This document shows positions 1 to 5,672 of a stretch of DNA of 6,040 bases, in pieces. The DNA is taken from positions 1 through 6,040 of the forward strand of contig JBMNNQ010000077.1 in assembly GCA_050942615.1 (NCBI GenBank). Direction: 5' to 3'. The stretch is from JAAZMI01 sp050942615 (GTDB lineage: Bacteria > Bacillota > Dethiobacteria > DTU022 > UBA8154). Position numbers and translations under genes: made by a program. The notes below the pieces were generated by a model. That model was not told the origin of the DNA and searched no databases. It was given only the letters and a program-made list of their open reading frames with translations. Each line of letters opens with the position of its first letter. Positions within the stretch are counted from its first letter, which is position 1.

Positions 1-61
1 GGCGGTGATCATCCAGCACAGTATCCGGCGTGGTTTTTAAAACAGCAACTTTTGCCTTCAA
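1..61 (-). CDS. N-terminal fragment of a probable DUF362-type protein (runs off left edge)
   Basis: Only the first 20 codons are in the window. Read on the minus strand from a TTG at 61-59 they give MKAKVAVLKTTPDTVLDD followed by H and R, open to the window edge. A strong Shine-Dalgarno site (GAGGTGAGGAG, 70-80) sits 8 nt upstream, which makes this start convincing although it is not ATG. The pattern VAVLKT-P-TVL-D is, from memory, how many DUF362 proteins of Clostridia begin; these are cytoplasmic proteins often tied to Fe-S centres and of unknown function. The family call rests on 20 residues and could be wrong. That a gene starts here is more secure than what it encodes. It lies downstream of the YbhN-like gene but 320 bp away, so it may have its own promoter. 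Confidence 0.55.
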   Translation of the reverse strand, partial: MKAKVAVLKTTPDTVLDDHR

Positions 62-69
62 GCTGATAA

Positions 70-80
70 CTCCTCACCTC
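70..80 (-). promoter_or_regulatory. Shine-Dalgarno site deciding a TTG start
   Basis: The minus strand reads GAGGTGAGGAG, with the AGGAG core at 70-74 lying 8 nt before the TTG at 61. The match to the anti-SD is strong, and no ATG or GTG lies at suitable spacing in the same frame. It is the main evidence that a gene begins at the left edge. Confidence 0.6.
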
Positions 81-104
81 ATATAAATTTTGAACTAAAA
101 ACTA

Positions 105-178
105 CAGGCGCCTGGTAACAGGGGACGAACCCCTTTCATCCTTTATCAGGTGAGGGCCCCTGTCACAGCCTGTCACCT
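105..178. repeat. Compound inverted repeat, REP-like
   Basis: Three nested or adjacent symmetric units are visible. They are the perfect 10-bp palindrome CAGGCGCCTG (105-114); GTAACAGGGG (115-124) facing CCCCTGTCAC (157-166), 9 of 10 bases paired; and AGGTGA (148-153) facing TCACCT (173-178), perfect. TGTCAC also occurs twice as a direct repeat (161-166, 171-176). The 11-mer AACAGGGGACG (117-127) recurs inverted at 2565-2575 in another intergenic gap. ACAGGGGACG-type palindromes are, from memory, common intergenic elements in Peptococcaceae-like genomes and resemble REP sequences mobilised by RAYT transposases. That last link is inference. Confidence 0.5.
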
Positions 179-381
179 TCAATAATAGTAATTGGGGGAA
201 GTTTACTTTAAGGTGCGAGGATAATCCCTCATTCATGCGCCCGTCCGTGCACTGTGTGAAAGATTATTTGCCCGGCATTTAGCCGTGGCCGGCCCTTGTT
301 ACCATTACAGCCAACAGTTCTAAGCTTGCGGTAAAGGTACCGTAAATACCGATCTTATTAGCCAGTGCATACTGCCAAACT

Positions 382-1341
382 TCAACCTGCGGCTTTGAAC
401 AGCTCCCGCTGGGCTAAATAAAAACCGAAAATACCGACTAAAACCCCCAGCCACAGCGTTGAAAACCGGGTCACCAACGTTGCAGCTGCAGCCATTTCTT
501 TGCCCAAGCCCGCCAATAGCAGCAGGGCCATAATGCTGCCCTCTGCCGCCCCCAACCCACCTGGGAGGAAAGAAAGGGCCCCCACAAGAGAGGAGAAAGA
601 AACCACAAAAATGGAGATTAAAACGGGTATAGAACCGCCCAGCGCCCGGACAGCCAAAAATATTACAAAACCTTCCAAACCCCAGGAAAGCACACCGATG
701 CCTACAGCAAAAAGAAGAGCAGGCAAGGTTAAAAGCCGGCGCGCCGTCTGCTGAAACTCACCCAAAAAGCCGACAATTTTTTGCCCCCAGGACAGACCCT
801 TTTTTTCTGACAGCAATAGCAGGTATTGAAAAAAACCTTCATAGTGAAAAATAGCTGTGGCAAAAATTAACAGGATAAAAACAGTTAGCAAAGCATACTG
901 CCCGTAGGGAAAAGCCAACAGGCCTACAGCAGCCAGCACAACCATAGACAGCCCATCACTCAGCCTTTCAGCCAGCACAATAGAGGCCGTAACGCTGACC
1001 GGCGCGTCGATATGTTCCTTCAGCAGATAGCACTTTAAAAGTTCCCCAACCTTCCCGGGGGTAATCGTCATTGCCAGGCCGCTTAAGAAAATCAGCCTGT
1101 TCATTTTAGCCTGTGGATGCAAACCGGTCAACTGCAGGTAGTAGTTCCATTTAAGATAGCGAAAAAAATAATTTAAAGGCGCCAAAAGAAGGATTGCCGG
1201 TAGATAGCGCCGATCAAAAGACTTAAACATGCCGGTGACCCCGCGCAAATCCCCAAGAATTAGAAGCACGGCGATTACCACCAACCCGGCAGCAATCCCC
1301 GCCCAGAAAGGCCTTCTATATTTAACCACCAGCTCCCTCAT
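382..1341 (-). CDS. YbhN/AglD-type polytopic membrane protein (LPG synthase TM-like, UPF0104), putative flippase-like protein
   Basis: The 319-residue integral membrane protein belongs to the family of the transmembrane half of MprF and of AglD/YbhN (PF03706), often called flippase-like. Family marks visible, numbered from the ATG at 1341, are TPGKVGE (94-100), ERLSDG (125-130) and LPGGLGAAEGS (259-269), within about eight hydrophobic segments. Length fits stand-alone members (about 300-340), and no catalytic aminoacyl-transferase domain is attached. I chose the ATG at 1341, preceded by TGGGGAAAG 10 nt upstream; a TTG at 1374 would add 11 residues but has a poorer site. It follows the UbiA gene by 82 bp on the same strand, so the two are probably co-transcribed. 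Family members are implicated in handling polyprenyl- or glycolipid-linked sugars, so a role in moving or using the UbiA product is plausible but unproven. The substrate cannot be read from sequence. Confidence 0.85.
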   Translation of the reverse strand: MRELVVKYRRPFWAGIAAGLVVIAVLLILGDLRGVTGMFKSFDRRYLPAILLLAPLNYFFRYLKWNYYLQLTGLHPQAKMNRLIFLSGLAMTITPGKVGELLKCYLLKEHIDAPVSVTASIVLAERLSDGLSMVVLAAVGLLAFPYGQYALLTVFILLIFATAIFHYEGFFQYLLLLSEKKGLSWGQKIVGFLGEFQQTARRLLTLPALLFAVGIGVLSWGLEGFVIFLAVRALGGSIPVLISIFVVSFSSLVGALSFLPGGLGAAEGSIMALLLLAGLGKEMAAAATLVTRFSTLWLGVLVGIFGFYLAQRELFKAAG

Positions 1342-1423
1342 GTTTTTCTTTCCCCACAAAATGATCCGGAACAACGCGGCATCTGCTCCCGTTCTTTCCG
1401 GTGTACGACATGTTTACCTTTCA

Positions 1424-2368
1424 TCATAGCGGAACAATCAGGCACGGCCGGGCATAGAGAAGAAATACACAGGCCAGCGCCCAAAGTAATATACTAACAC
1501 CCAAAGGCCTGTCCTGAAATAACACCTCTTCGGGGCTGCCGCCCAAGGACTTTTGGTGCACCAGAAAAAGGTAGCGAAAAATGCCGTAAATGACAAAGGG
1601 GATGGTCAACATCAGGTCCTGCGTGGGACTGGCTGTAAAGGTGTAAAGGGAATAGGCCATGATCGTTGCCGCCGTCACGACAGCAATCAGCTGGTCGAGA
1701 TAGGCCACGGAATAGTCGGCCAGCACCCGGCGGTGTTCCTTGCCGCCCGCCCCTAAAACGATATATTCCTGCCGCCGCTTGGTAAGCGCAAGGAAAAGAG
1801 CCAGCAGCAACGTGCAGATTAGCAACCAAGGCGAAATGCGAACACCAACAGCCACCCCGCCGGCCACAACCCTTAGCAAAAACCCGCCCGCCACAGCAAA
1901 AACGTCTAAAATGACAATATGTTTAAAATATAGCGAATAACCAGCAACTAACAGGAAATAGAGCGCTGCCACCAGCAAGAAATACCTGCCTAAAAAAAGG
2001 GCTAAAGAAAAAGAAACAGCCAACATCAGTAAAAAAATAACCCGGGCCTGCCCCACCTGCACCAAGCCCGCAGCCAAAGGCCGCCGGCGTTTGCGGGCAT
2101 GTTTCCGATCCTCTTCGATGTCAACGATATCATTTATAATGTAAACCGCACCGGAAAGCAGGCAAAAAGCCACCAGGGCCAGCGCTGCCCGGCCGAACAG
2201 GGGCAGGTAAAAAAGATTGCCGGAAAATACCAACCCGGCTAATAGAAACAGGTTTTTTGTCCACTGCCGGGGCCGCAGCAGGCTGAACATCGCCCCTGCC
2301 TGCCGCAAAAAGCTGCTGCGGGAGACTTCCTGCAAAATTTCCACCGGCCGTCGTTCCCATATCTTCAA
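1424..2368 (-). CDS. UbiA-superfamily prenyltransferase, decaprenyl-phosphate phosphoribosyltransferase-like
   Basis: This integral membrane enzyme resembles mycobacterial UbiA (Rv3806c), which transfers 5-phosphoribose from PRPP to decaprenyl phosphate at the cytoplasmic face. Numbered from the TTG at 2368 (314 aa), visible marks are RPRQWTKN (32-39), the Mg-binding NDxxDxxxD motif (N79, D80, D83, D87), RRRPLAAG (94-101), LLRVVAGG (164-171), SPWLL (179-183) and TKRRQE (196-201). These follow the same order as in Rv3806c, with about nine hydrophobic segments. The family usually has about 290-310 residues, which fits this start. An ATG at 2524 is in frame but would add 52 unusual Cys/Trp/Gly-rich residues. 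The TTG has an AGGGGGG site 6 nt upstream. An ATG at 2290 (236 codons later start by 26 residues) is the other option. The lipid acceptor in a Bacillota may be undecaprenyl phosphate. Ubiquinone or menaquinone UbiA is less likely because of the RPRQW and KRRQE motifs. Confidence 0.85.
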   Translation of the reverse strand: MKIWERRPVEILQEVSRSSFLRQAGAMFSLLRPRQWTKNLFLLAGLVFSGNLFYLPLFGRAALALVAFCLLSGAVYIINDIVDIEEDRKHARKRRRPLAAGLVQVGQARVIFLLMLAVSFSLALFLGRYFLLVAALYFLLVAGYSLYFKHIVILDVFAVAGGFLLRVVAGGVAVGVRISPWLLICTLLLALFLALTKRRQEYIVLGAGGKEHRRVLADYSVAYLDQLIAVVTAATIMAYSLYTFTASPTQDLMLTIPFVIYGIFRYLFLVHQKSLGGSPEEVLFQDRPLGVSILLWALACVFLLYARPCLIVPL

Positions 2369-2374
2369 AACGTT

Positions 2375-2381
2375 CCCCCCT
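2375..2381 (-). promoter_or_regulatory. Shine-Dalgarno site supporting TTG start of the UbiA gene
   Basis: The minus strand carries AGGGGGG ending 6 nt before the TTG at 2368. Translation from here gives a protein of family length beginning MKIWERRP. No comparable site precedes the in-frame ATG at 2290, where the nearest G-run ends only about 2 nt from the codon. Confidence 0.5.
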
Positions 2382-2399
2382 GTTACATCGCAAAAACAA

Positions 2400-2421
2400 C
2401 CCCACCCCACCAACAAACCCC
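2400..2421 (-). other. G-rich leader segment, possible G-quadruplex
   Basis: On the minus strand this 22-nt stretch holds GGGG (2418-2421), GG (2410-2411), GGGG (2405-2408) and GGGG (2400-2403), separated by short loops. A further GGGGGG run (2375-2380) serves as the SD of the UbiA gene. A two-layer quadruplex is possible within the segment. A three-layer one would need the SD run and a long 19-nt loop. Structure here could affect translation of the UbiA gene; the sequence shows only the G-runs. Confidence 0.3.
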
Positions 2422-2441
2422 ATCTGCAATAGACACCTTTA

Positions 2442-2450
2442 ATTCTACCA
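2442..2450 (-). promoter_or_regulatory. Candidate extended -10 promoter element for UbiA/YbhN-like genes
   Basis: The minus strand reads TGGTAGAAT, a TGn plus TAGAAT element one base from the consensus TATAAT. No good -35 hexamer lies 16-18 nt upstream. Transcription from here would begin near 2435 and give a leader of about 65 nt before the TTG at 2368, which would exclude the longer protein starting at 2524. The call is weak. Confidence 0.25.
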
Positions 2451-2552
2451 CATAAAAAGCAGCTGCGGAACCAACCCTTAGCTTTCAGGATACACCCTCT
2501 GGTTTTTCCACATTTCACCACCATACGCCCCTATTCCTATTGTTTCACTTGC

Positions 2553-2587
2553 CAAACAGAAAACCGTCCCCTGTTTGTAGTTTGTAG
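2553..2587. repeat. REP-like hairpin with adjoining tandem 7-mer
   Basis: CAAACAG (2553-2559) faces CTGTTTG (2571-2577), a perfect 7-bp inverted repeat around an 11-nt loop. The minus strand of 2565-2575 is AACAGGGGACG, identical to 117-127 in the compound repeat at the left of the window. The 7-mer TTTGTAG is repeated in tandem at 2574-2580 and 2581-2587. The hairpin lies just after the DUF554 stop codon but lacks a following T-run on either strand, so it is not a standard intrinsic terminator. Confidence 0.4.
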
Positions 2588-2594
2588 TGGTGGT

Positions 2595-3275
2595 TTAACT
2601 GAAAAAAAGGGCCAGGATGAAGGCGTAAAGAAGGGCGGGTAAAAGGTTGCCTACCTTAATTTCTTTTATTTCCAGGATATTGAGGCTAATTCCTAAAATT
2701 AAAAGACCGCCGGTGGCGGTCATTTCGGCCATTACCGCCCCTGTAAGCAAATGGCGCAGGGAACCGGCTAAAACCGTGATACTCCCCTGGTAAAGAAAAA
2801 CAGGGAGCGCTGAAAAAGCAACCCCCAGGCCGAGGCTGGCAGTAAGCATAATGGCAGAAATACCATCCAGGACAGATTTGGCAAAAAGGGTGGCATGGTT
2901 TCCCGTCAAACCACTTTCCAGGGAGCCCATCACAGCCATGGCCCCCACACAGTAAAGCAGGCTGGCCGTGACAAAACCCTGCGTAAAGGCACCTCCCCCC
3001 GGTGAAGAAAAACGCCGCTGCAGGGAAATACCCCATTTTTGCAGCCTTTCTTCCAACATCAAGAGTTCCCCGGTAACTGCACCTGCCACCAGGCTGCCAA
3101 AAATTATTAAAACATTGCGCCCTTCCAAAACCATTTTTAAGGCAATCAAAAATGTCGATAGCCCGACTGCCTGCAAAACAATGCCTTTAATCCTTTCAGG
3201 CAGCCCTGCCTTTAACAAATGGCCCAACAGCGCCCCAACAAGGATAGCAGCAACATTTACCAGCGTCCCTAACAT
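2595..3275 (-). CDS. DUF554 family membrane protein (YdfK/YqgA-like)
   Basis: The 226-residue protein matches the DUF554 family (B. subtilis YdfK, E. coli YqgA), integral membrane proteins of unknown function often annotated as possible transporters. Visible family-like segments are GSLVAGAVTGELL (60-72), the run from FVTASLLYCVGAM (101-113) through SLESGLTGNHATLFAKSVLD (118-137), and GLLILGISLNILEIKEIKVG (190-209). Six to seven hydrophobic helices cover most of the length, and the short soluble loop at 74-97 is the main polar section. Length is typical. The ATG at 3275 has GTGGGG 9 nt upstream, and no in-frame alternative looks better. It stands alone in spacing, 238 bp from galU and over 200 bp from the UbiA gene, so it need not share their function. 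Confidence 0.9.
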   Translation of the reverse strand: MLGTLVNVAAILVGALLGHLLKAGLPERIKGIVLQAVGLSTFLIALKMVLEGRNVLIIFGSLVAGAVTGELLMLEERLQKWGISLQRRFSSPGGGAFTQGFVTASLLYCVGAMAVMGSLESGLTGNHATLFAKSVLDGISAIMLTASLGLGVAFSALPVFLYQGSITVLAGSLRHLLTGAVMAEMTATGGLLILGISLNILEIKEIKVGNLLPALLYAFILALFFS

Positions 3276-3513
3276 AAACTATTACCCCACAAATTTAAAA
3301 TTTGATCACTTGATAACCAGGTTTGCCGCTCACGTTTAAAATTTCCCTTGTAGGTTGACCGGGACAAATGGGAGAAGGGTGCCTTATAGTGACAGAAGAA
3401 AAAGATCACCTTGGGGCCTGCCTGCCTCTAACCCCCCACCTTGATTTCAGAAAGGTTACAGGGCTATCGGCCAGACCATCCGACAACCGCCCCTTTACCA
3501 CCCCGGTTCCTTG
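3276..3513. other. Intergenic spacer between galU and DUF554 gene
   Basis: No gene, terminator or clear promoter is visible in these 238 bp. An A/T-rich near-palindrome (AAATTTAAAATTT, 3291-3303) lies about 16-28 nt before the DUF554 start on the minus strand and could include a -10 element, but no matching -35 stands out. The segment GGTTCCTTGTCAC near 3505-3517 resembles half of a REP-like unit and overlaps the galU stop codon. Confidence 0.35.
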
Positions 3514-4476
3514 TCACTTTATCAGGCGGTGTAGGTAGGCGGCTACGTCACGGGCAAGATCTTTTCTCCTCAGTGCATATTCGATGGTAGCCTGTAAAAA
3601 GCCTAATTTGTCACCCACGTCGTAGCGTCTGCCCACAAAGGAGTAGGCCCAAACTGCCCCGGTGGCGGCCAACTCATGCAGGGCATCTGTCAACTGAATT
3701 TCTCCCCCGGCACCTGGTCTGGTGTGTGCCAAAACATCAAATATTTCCGGTTCTAATATGTAGCGACCCAACACAGCCAAGTTGGAGGGTGCCTCCTCAC
3801 GCGTTGGTTTTTCCACGAGGCCTTCAACCCGGTAAAGTCGGTCCTCCCCACCATTTTCATCCCCTGCCTGACTCTTGCCCACACCGTTTCCTTGCACATT
3901 GTTTTCAACTGCACCGCTTTCTGCAGAACCCTTTCCTGCAGCACCTGCGACAATGCCATATTTATGTACTGCCTGCCAGTCCACCGGCTGCACGCCCAAC
4001 ACCGTCCCGCCTTTTTCAGCATAAACTGCCATCAGCTGTCCGATACAGGGCACTGTACTGCTAATCAGATCGTCCCCCAACAGCACCGCAAAGGGTTCTT
4101 GCCCGACAAATTTCCGTGCACAGTAGACAGCATGCCCCAGGCCCAGGGGTTCCTTTTGCCGCACATAGTAGATCTGCGCCATTTCCGGAATAGCCCGGAT
4201 CATCTGCAGTTCTGTCTGCCGCCCCTTTTCTGCCAAAAGCGCCTCTAATTCCACACTATAATCAAAATGATCTTCGATAGCCCGTTTACCACGCCCGGTA
4301 ATAATTAAAATGTCCTCTATGCCGGCGGCCACAGCCTCTTCCACCACATATTGGATAGTGGGCTTGTCCACAATCGGCAGCATTTCTTTAGGCTGGGCCT
4401 TGGTTGCCGGTAAAAAACGGGATCCCAGGCCTGCAGCAGGGATAACTGCCTTCTTTACTTTTTTTAGACCAGACAT
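3514..4476 (-). CDS. galU: UTP--glucose-1-phosphate uridylyltransferase
   Basis: This cytoplasmic enzyme makes UDP-glucose from glucose-1-phosphate and UTP, the glucosyl donor for teichoic acid, glycolipid and exopolysaccharide synthesis. The nucleotidyltransferase signature is intact: VIPAAGLGSRFLPATKAQPK (11-30) with EMLPIVDKP (31-39), the metal-binding LGDD (133-136), VEKP (221-224) with the expected catalytic lysine K223, GGEIQLTDAL (257-266) and YDVGDKLGF (285-293). At 320 residues it is about 30 longer than B. subtilis GtaB (about 292). The excess is a hydrophilic Gly/Ser/Asn/Glu-rich insertion at about 178-210, between KYGIV and the LYRVEGLVEKP segment. The reading frame continues cleanly on both sides, so activity is probably kept. 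The ATG at 4476 has a near-consensus SD. In Bacillota it may be named gtaB. The envelope glycosidase lies upstream and polyprenyl-sugar genes downstream. Confidence 0.97.
   Translation of the reverse strand: MSGLKKVKKAVIPAAGLGSRFLPATKAQPKEMLPIVDKPTIQYVVEEAVAAGIEDILIITGRGKRAIEDHFDYSVELEALLAEKGRQTELQMIRAIPEMAQIYYVRQKEPLGLGHAVYCARKFVGQEPFAVLLGDDLISSTVPCIGQLMAVYAEKGGTVLGVQPVDWQAVHKYGIVAGAAGKGSAESGAVENNVQGNGVGKSQAGDENGGEDRLYRVEGLVEKPTREEAPSNLAVLGRYILEPEIFDVLAHTRPGAGGEIQLTDALHELAATGAVWAYSFVGRRYDVGDKLGFLQATIEYALRRKDLARDVAAYLHRLIK
3847..3945 (-). other. In-frame low-complexity insertion in GalU
   Basis: These codons encode residues about 178-210 of GalU, rich in Gly, Ala, Asn, Ser, Glu and Gln and without predicted structure. 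In ordinary GalU/GtaB the KYGIV segment is followed after only a few residues by the LY-V--LVEKP segment, so the insertion sits in a surface loop near the sugar-binding side. The DNA shows short internal similarities, such as TGCAG occurring twice near 3922-3940, which hint at growth by slippage or duplication. The exact borders are approximate. Confidence 0.6.
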
Positions 4477-4480
4477 CTGT

Positions 4481-4490
4481 TCACCCCCTC
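4481..4490 (-). promoter_or_regulatory. Near-consensus Shine-Dalgarno site of galU
   Basis: The minus strand reads GAGGGGGTGA, matching 8 of 10 bases of AAGGAGGTGA, with the G-run ending 7 nt before the ATG at 4476. It fixes the galU start. Confidence 0.65.
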
Positions 4491-4514
4491 AATCTTTAAC
4501 ATATCTATGCATGA

Positions 4515-4573
4515 CAGTTAACAGCTTATAGTGTTCACATGCAGTGTTAATAATTTGCAGCAACCGTTAACTG
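4515..4573. repeat. Repeated GTTAA motifs and inverted repeat upstream of galU
   Basis: CAGTTAAC (4515-4522) and GTTAACTG (4566-4573) form a perfect 8-bp inverted repeat, with a further GTTAAT at 4546-4551 and, on the minus strand, GTTAAA near 4496-4501. Because GTTAAC is its own complement, the sites can equally be read as direct repeats. They fill the 107-bp spacer where a galU promoter would lie, so an operator is possible. A weak hairpin (CAGCA facing TGCTG, 4558-4576) follows the glycosidase stop but has no T-run after it. Confidence 0.35.
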
Positions 4574-4583
4574 CTGTCGAAGC

Positions 4584-5672
4584 TTAGGGTAAAACAACCA
4601 GGTTTGTCACAACCCGTCTTTCAACACCATCGGAGGGACGATTCAAAATTTTACCGTTATAGTAGAAGGTACTGGAACCGCCGCCATCTAAGTTGTAGGC
4701 ATCGCGCACCTTAAATTCCAGCAGTTTTTCCTGGGCTTCTTCCAGCGTTACACCATTGCTCCAGCCTTGCCGGCGCCCGTCGATAACAATAAAAAGCAGA
4801 TCACCGTTGTCAAAGTGACCGATCAGGGTGCGGGGGTGCCTGGTGTTAGCCCATGCGCCCGGAATGGTCTGCTTTTTCCCACCTTGCAGCAGTGTGGGCA
4901 GAAAGCTGGCCCCGTGTAAAACATCCATAGCCATAATCTGTGCTTTAGTTTCTATCCGGCCGCCGACAAGTTGGCCGCTGCGGTTGAAACCGACGAAACT
5001 CAGGTCTTCGATATTGGAAAAGTCTACTATCTCACCATCGATCACCGTGGCACCTAAGGGAATCAGGTGCCCTTCGTGGGCAAAAAAACCCCCGGCGTTA
5101 ATGGCCAGGACCGCCCCCGTGCGCTTAGCAGCAGCGCTGGTTGTTTCCCCCTTGCTTTTAACCGTGTCCCCGGCTAAAACCATCTTTAAGGCGTGCAAAT
5201 TATGTAGTTTTACCTTGGCCATATATCCCCGGTAACCCGCTTCTGCCAAAGAATAGACCTTGACGGTAGCATTTTCACCGAAGGTCTGCCCCACGGGATC
5301 GCCAAGCATACTGGCCAGGACAAGCTCAATCATGTCACCGGAGGCACGCTGCTGTTCTGCAGAGGCCTTGACCAGATCTTGCAGGCGGTCATGCTGTTGT
5401 TCGTAAGCTAACAGCTCCTGATGAGCATCCTGGCGGATCATGCTAATCAGCCGGCAGGAGCTGTCGGCAGCAGTGCGGGTTTCCTTGATCGATTCTTTTA
5501 AAGCCAACAGTTGGCCGGAAATCTGATCTGCCTCTGCCAGCCAGATTTCGTCCTGTATTGTCAGGTCTTCCATTTCATGCCAGGGGAAAGGCGGCCATTG
5601 GGCACCGGCAAGCCCCATCCCTAAAAAAGGCGCCAATAAAAGCAAAAAGAAGACCTGCAGCTTATAACGCAC
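4584..5672 (-). CDS. Secreted phosphodiester glycosidase (NAGPA/DUF2233 family) with N-terminal helical region
   Basis: The 362-residue protein has a signal peptide (basic MRYK, hydrophobic 5-22, likely cut after AGA at 24), an Ala/Gln/Glu-rich helical region with coiled-coil character (about 38-112), and a C-terminal phosphodiester glycosidase domain (PF09992, about 135-362). Family marks are INAGGFF (191-197), PRTLIGHFDNG (280-290), VIDGRRQGWSNGVTLEE (296-312) and the NLDGGGSST motif (327-335). The mammalian relative removes GlcNAc from a phosphodiester-linked sugar; bacterial members are thought to act on envelope or exopolysaccharide phosphodiesters. The GTG start at 5672 is supported by TTGGAGG (5682-5688) with a 9-nt spacer, and it overlaps the upstream coiled-coil gene by 11 bp, which indicates translational coupling. 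The signal peptide puts it outside the membrane. The true substrate is not shown by sequence. The catalytic-domain call is firm. Confidence 0.92.
   Translation of the reverse strand: MRYKLQVFFLLLLAPFLGMGLAGAQWPPFPWHEMEDLTIQDEIWLAEADQISGQLLALKESIKETRTAADSSCRLISMIRQDAHQELLAYEQQHDRLQDLVKASAEQQRASGDMIELVLASMLGDPVGQTFGENATVKVYSLAEAGYRGYMAKVKLHNLHALKMVLAGDTVKSKGETTSAAAKRTGAVLAINAGGFFAHEGHLIPLGATVIDGEIVDFSNIEDLSFVGFNRSGQLVGGRIETKAQIMAMDVLHGASFLPTLLQGGKKQTIPGAWANTRHPRTLIGHFDNGDLLFIVIDGRRQGWSNGVTLEEAQEKLLEFKVRDAYNLDGGGSSTFYYNGKILNRPSDGVERRVVTNLVVLP

Larger units (their letters stand above)
62..381. other. 320-bp intergenic gap between YbhN-like gene and left-edge gene
   Basis: No complete gene is visible here. 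From left to right it holds the SD of the left-edge gene (70-80), a compound inverted repeat (105-178), an unremarkable stretch (179-278), and a minus-strand frame free of stops from 413 to 279 that starts inside the end of the YbhN-like gene. That frame reads like protein (segment ALANKIGIYGTFTASLELL) but has no ATG, GTG or TTG start at its head. It may be the worn tail of a lost gene or chance. Two small overlapping hairpins occur around the KpnI-like palindrome GGTACC near 336-341. No hairpin followed by a T-run, as in an intrinsic terminator, was found. Confidence 0.5.

Noticed and set aside
1342..1374. TTG start at 1374 for the YbhN-like protein
   Set aside because: It adds 11 residues and has a poorer ribosome site than the ATG at 1341. 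It is not excluded.
2369..2524. N-terminal extension of the UbiA protein from the in-frame ATG at 2524
   Set aside because: The extra 52 residues are rich in Cys, Trp and Gly and unlike any UbiA start. The family length and the SD before the TTG at 2368 favour the shorter form.
2968..3339. 123-codon plus-strand open frame
   Set aside because: It is mostly antisense to the DUF554 gene; the translation is low-hydrophobicity and Pro/Lys/Thr-rich, without a credible domain.
3355..3390. Plus-strand TTGACC ... TTATAG/TATAGT as a promoter
   Set aside because: The spacing is about 23-24 nt, too long for a sigma-70-type promoter, and no plus-strand gene follows.
3517..3526. 10-mer CTTTATCAGG shared with 141-150
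   Set aside because: At this site it is the end of galU (codons for L-I-K and neighbours), so the match to the REP-like region is probably chance.
3514..4476. GalU insertion as a frameshift or fusion point
   Set aside because: Conserved motifs on both sides are in the same frame and the extra residues are translated without a stop, so this is an in-frame insertion.
4558..4576. Hairpin after the glycosidase stop as an intrinsic terminator
   Set aside because: The stem has only about five Watson-Crick pairs plus two G-U pairs and no T-run follows on the minus strand.
4828..5235. 135-codon plus-strand open frame
   Set aside because: It lies wholly antisense to the conserved catalytic domain of the glycosidase and its translation matches nothing I recognise.
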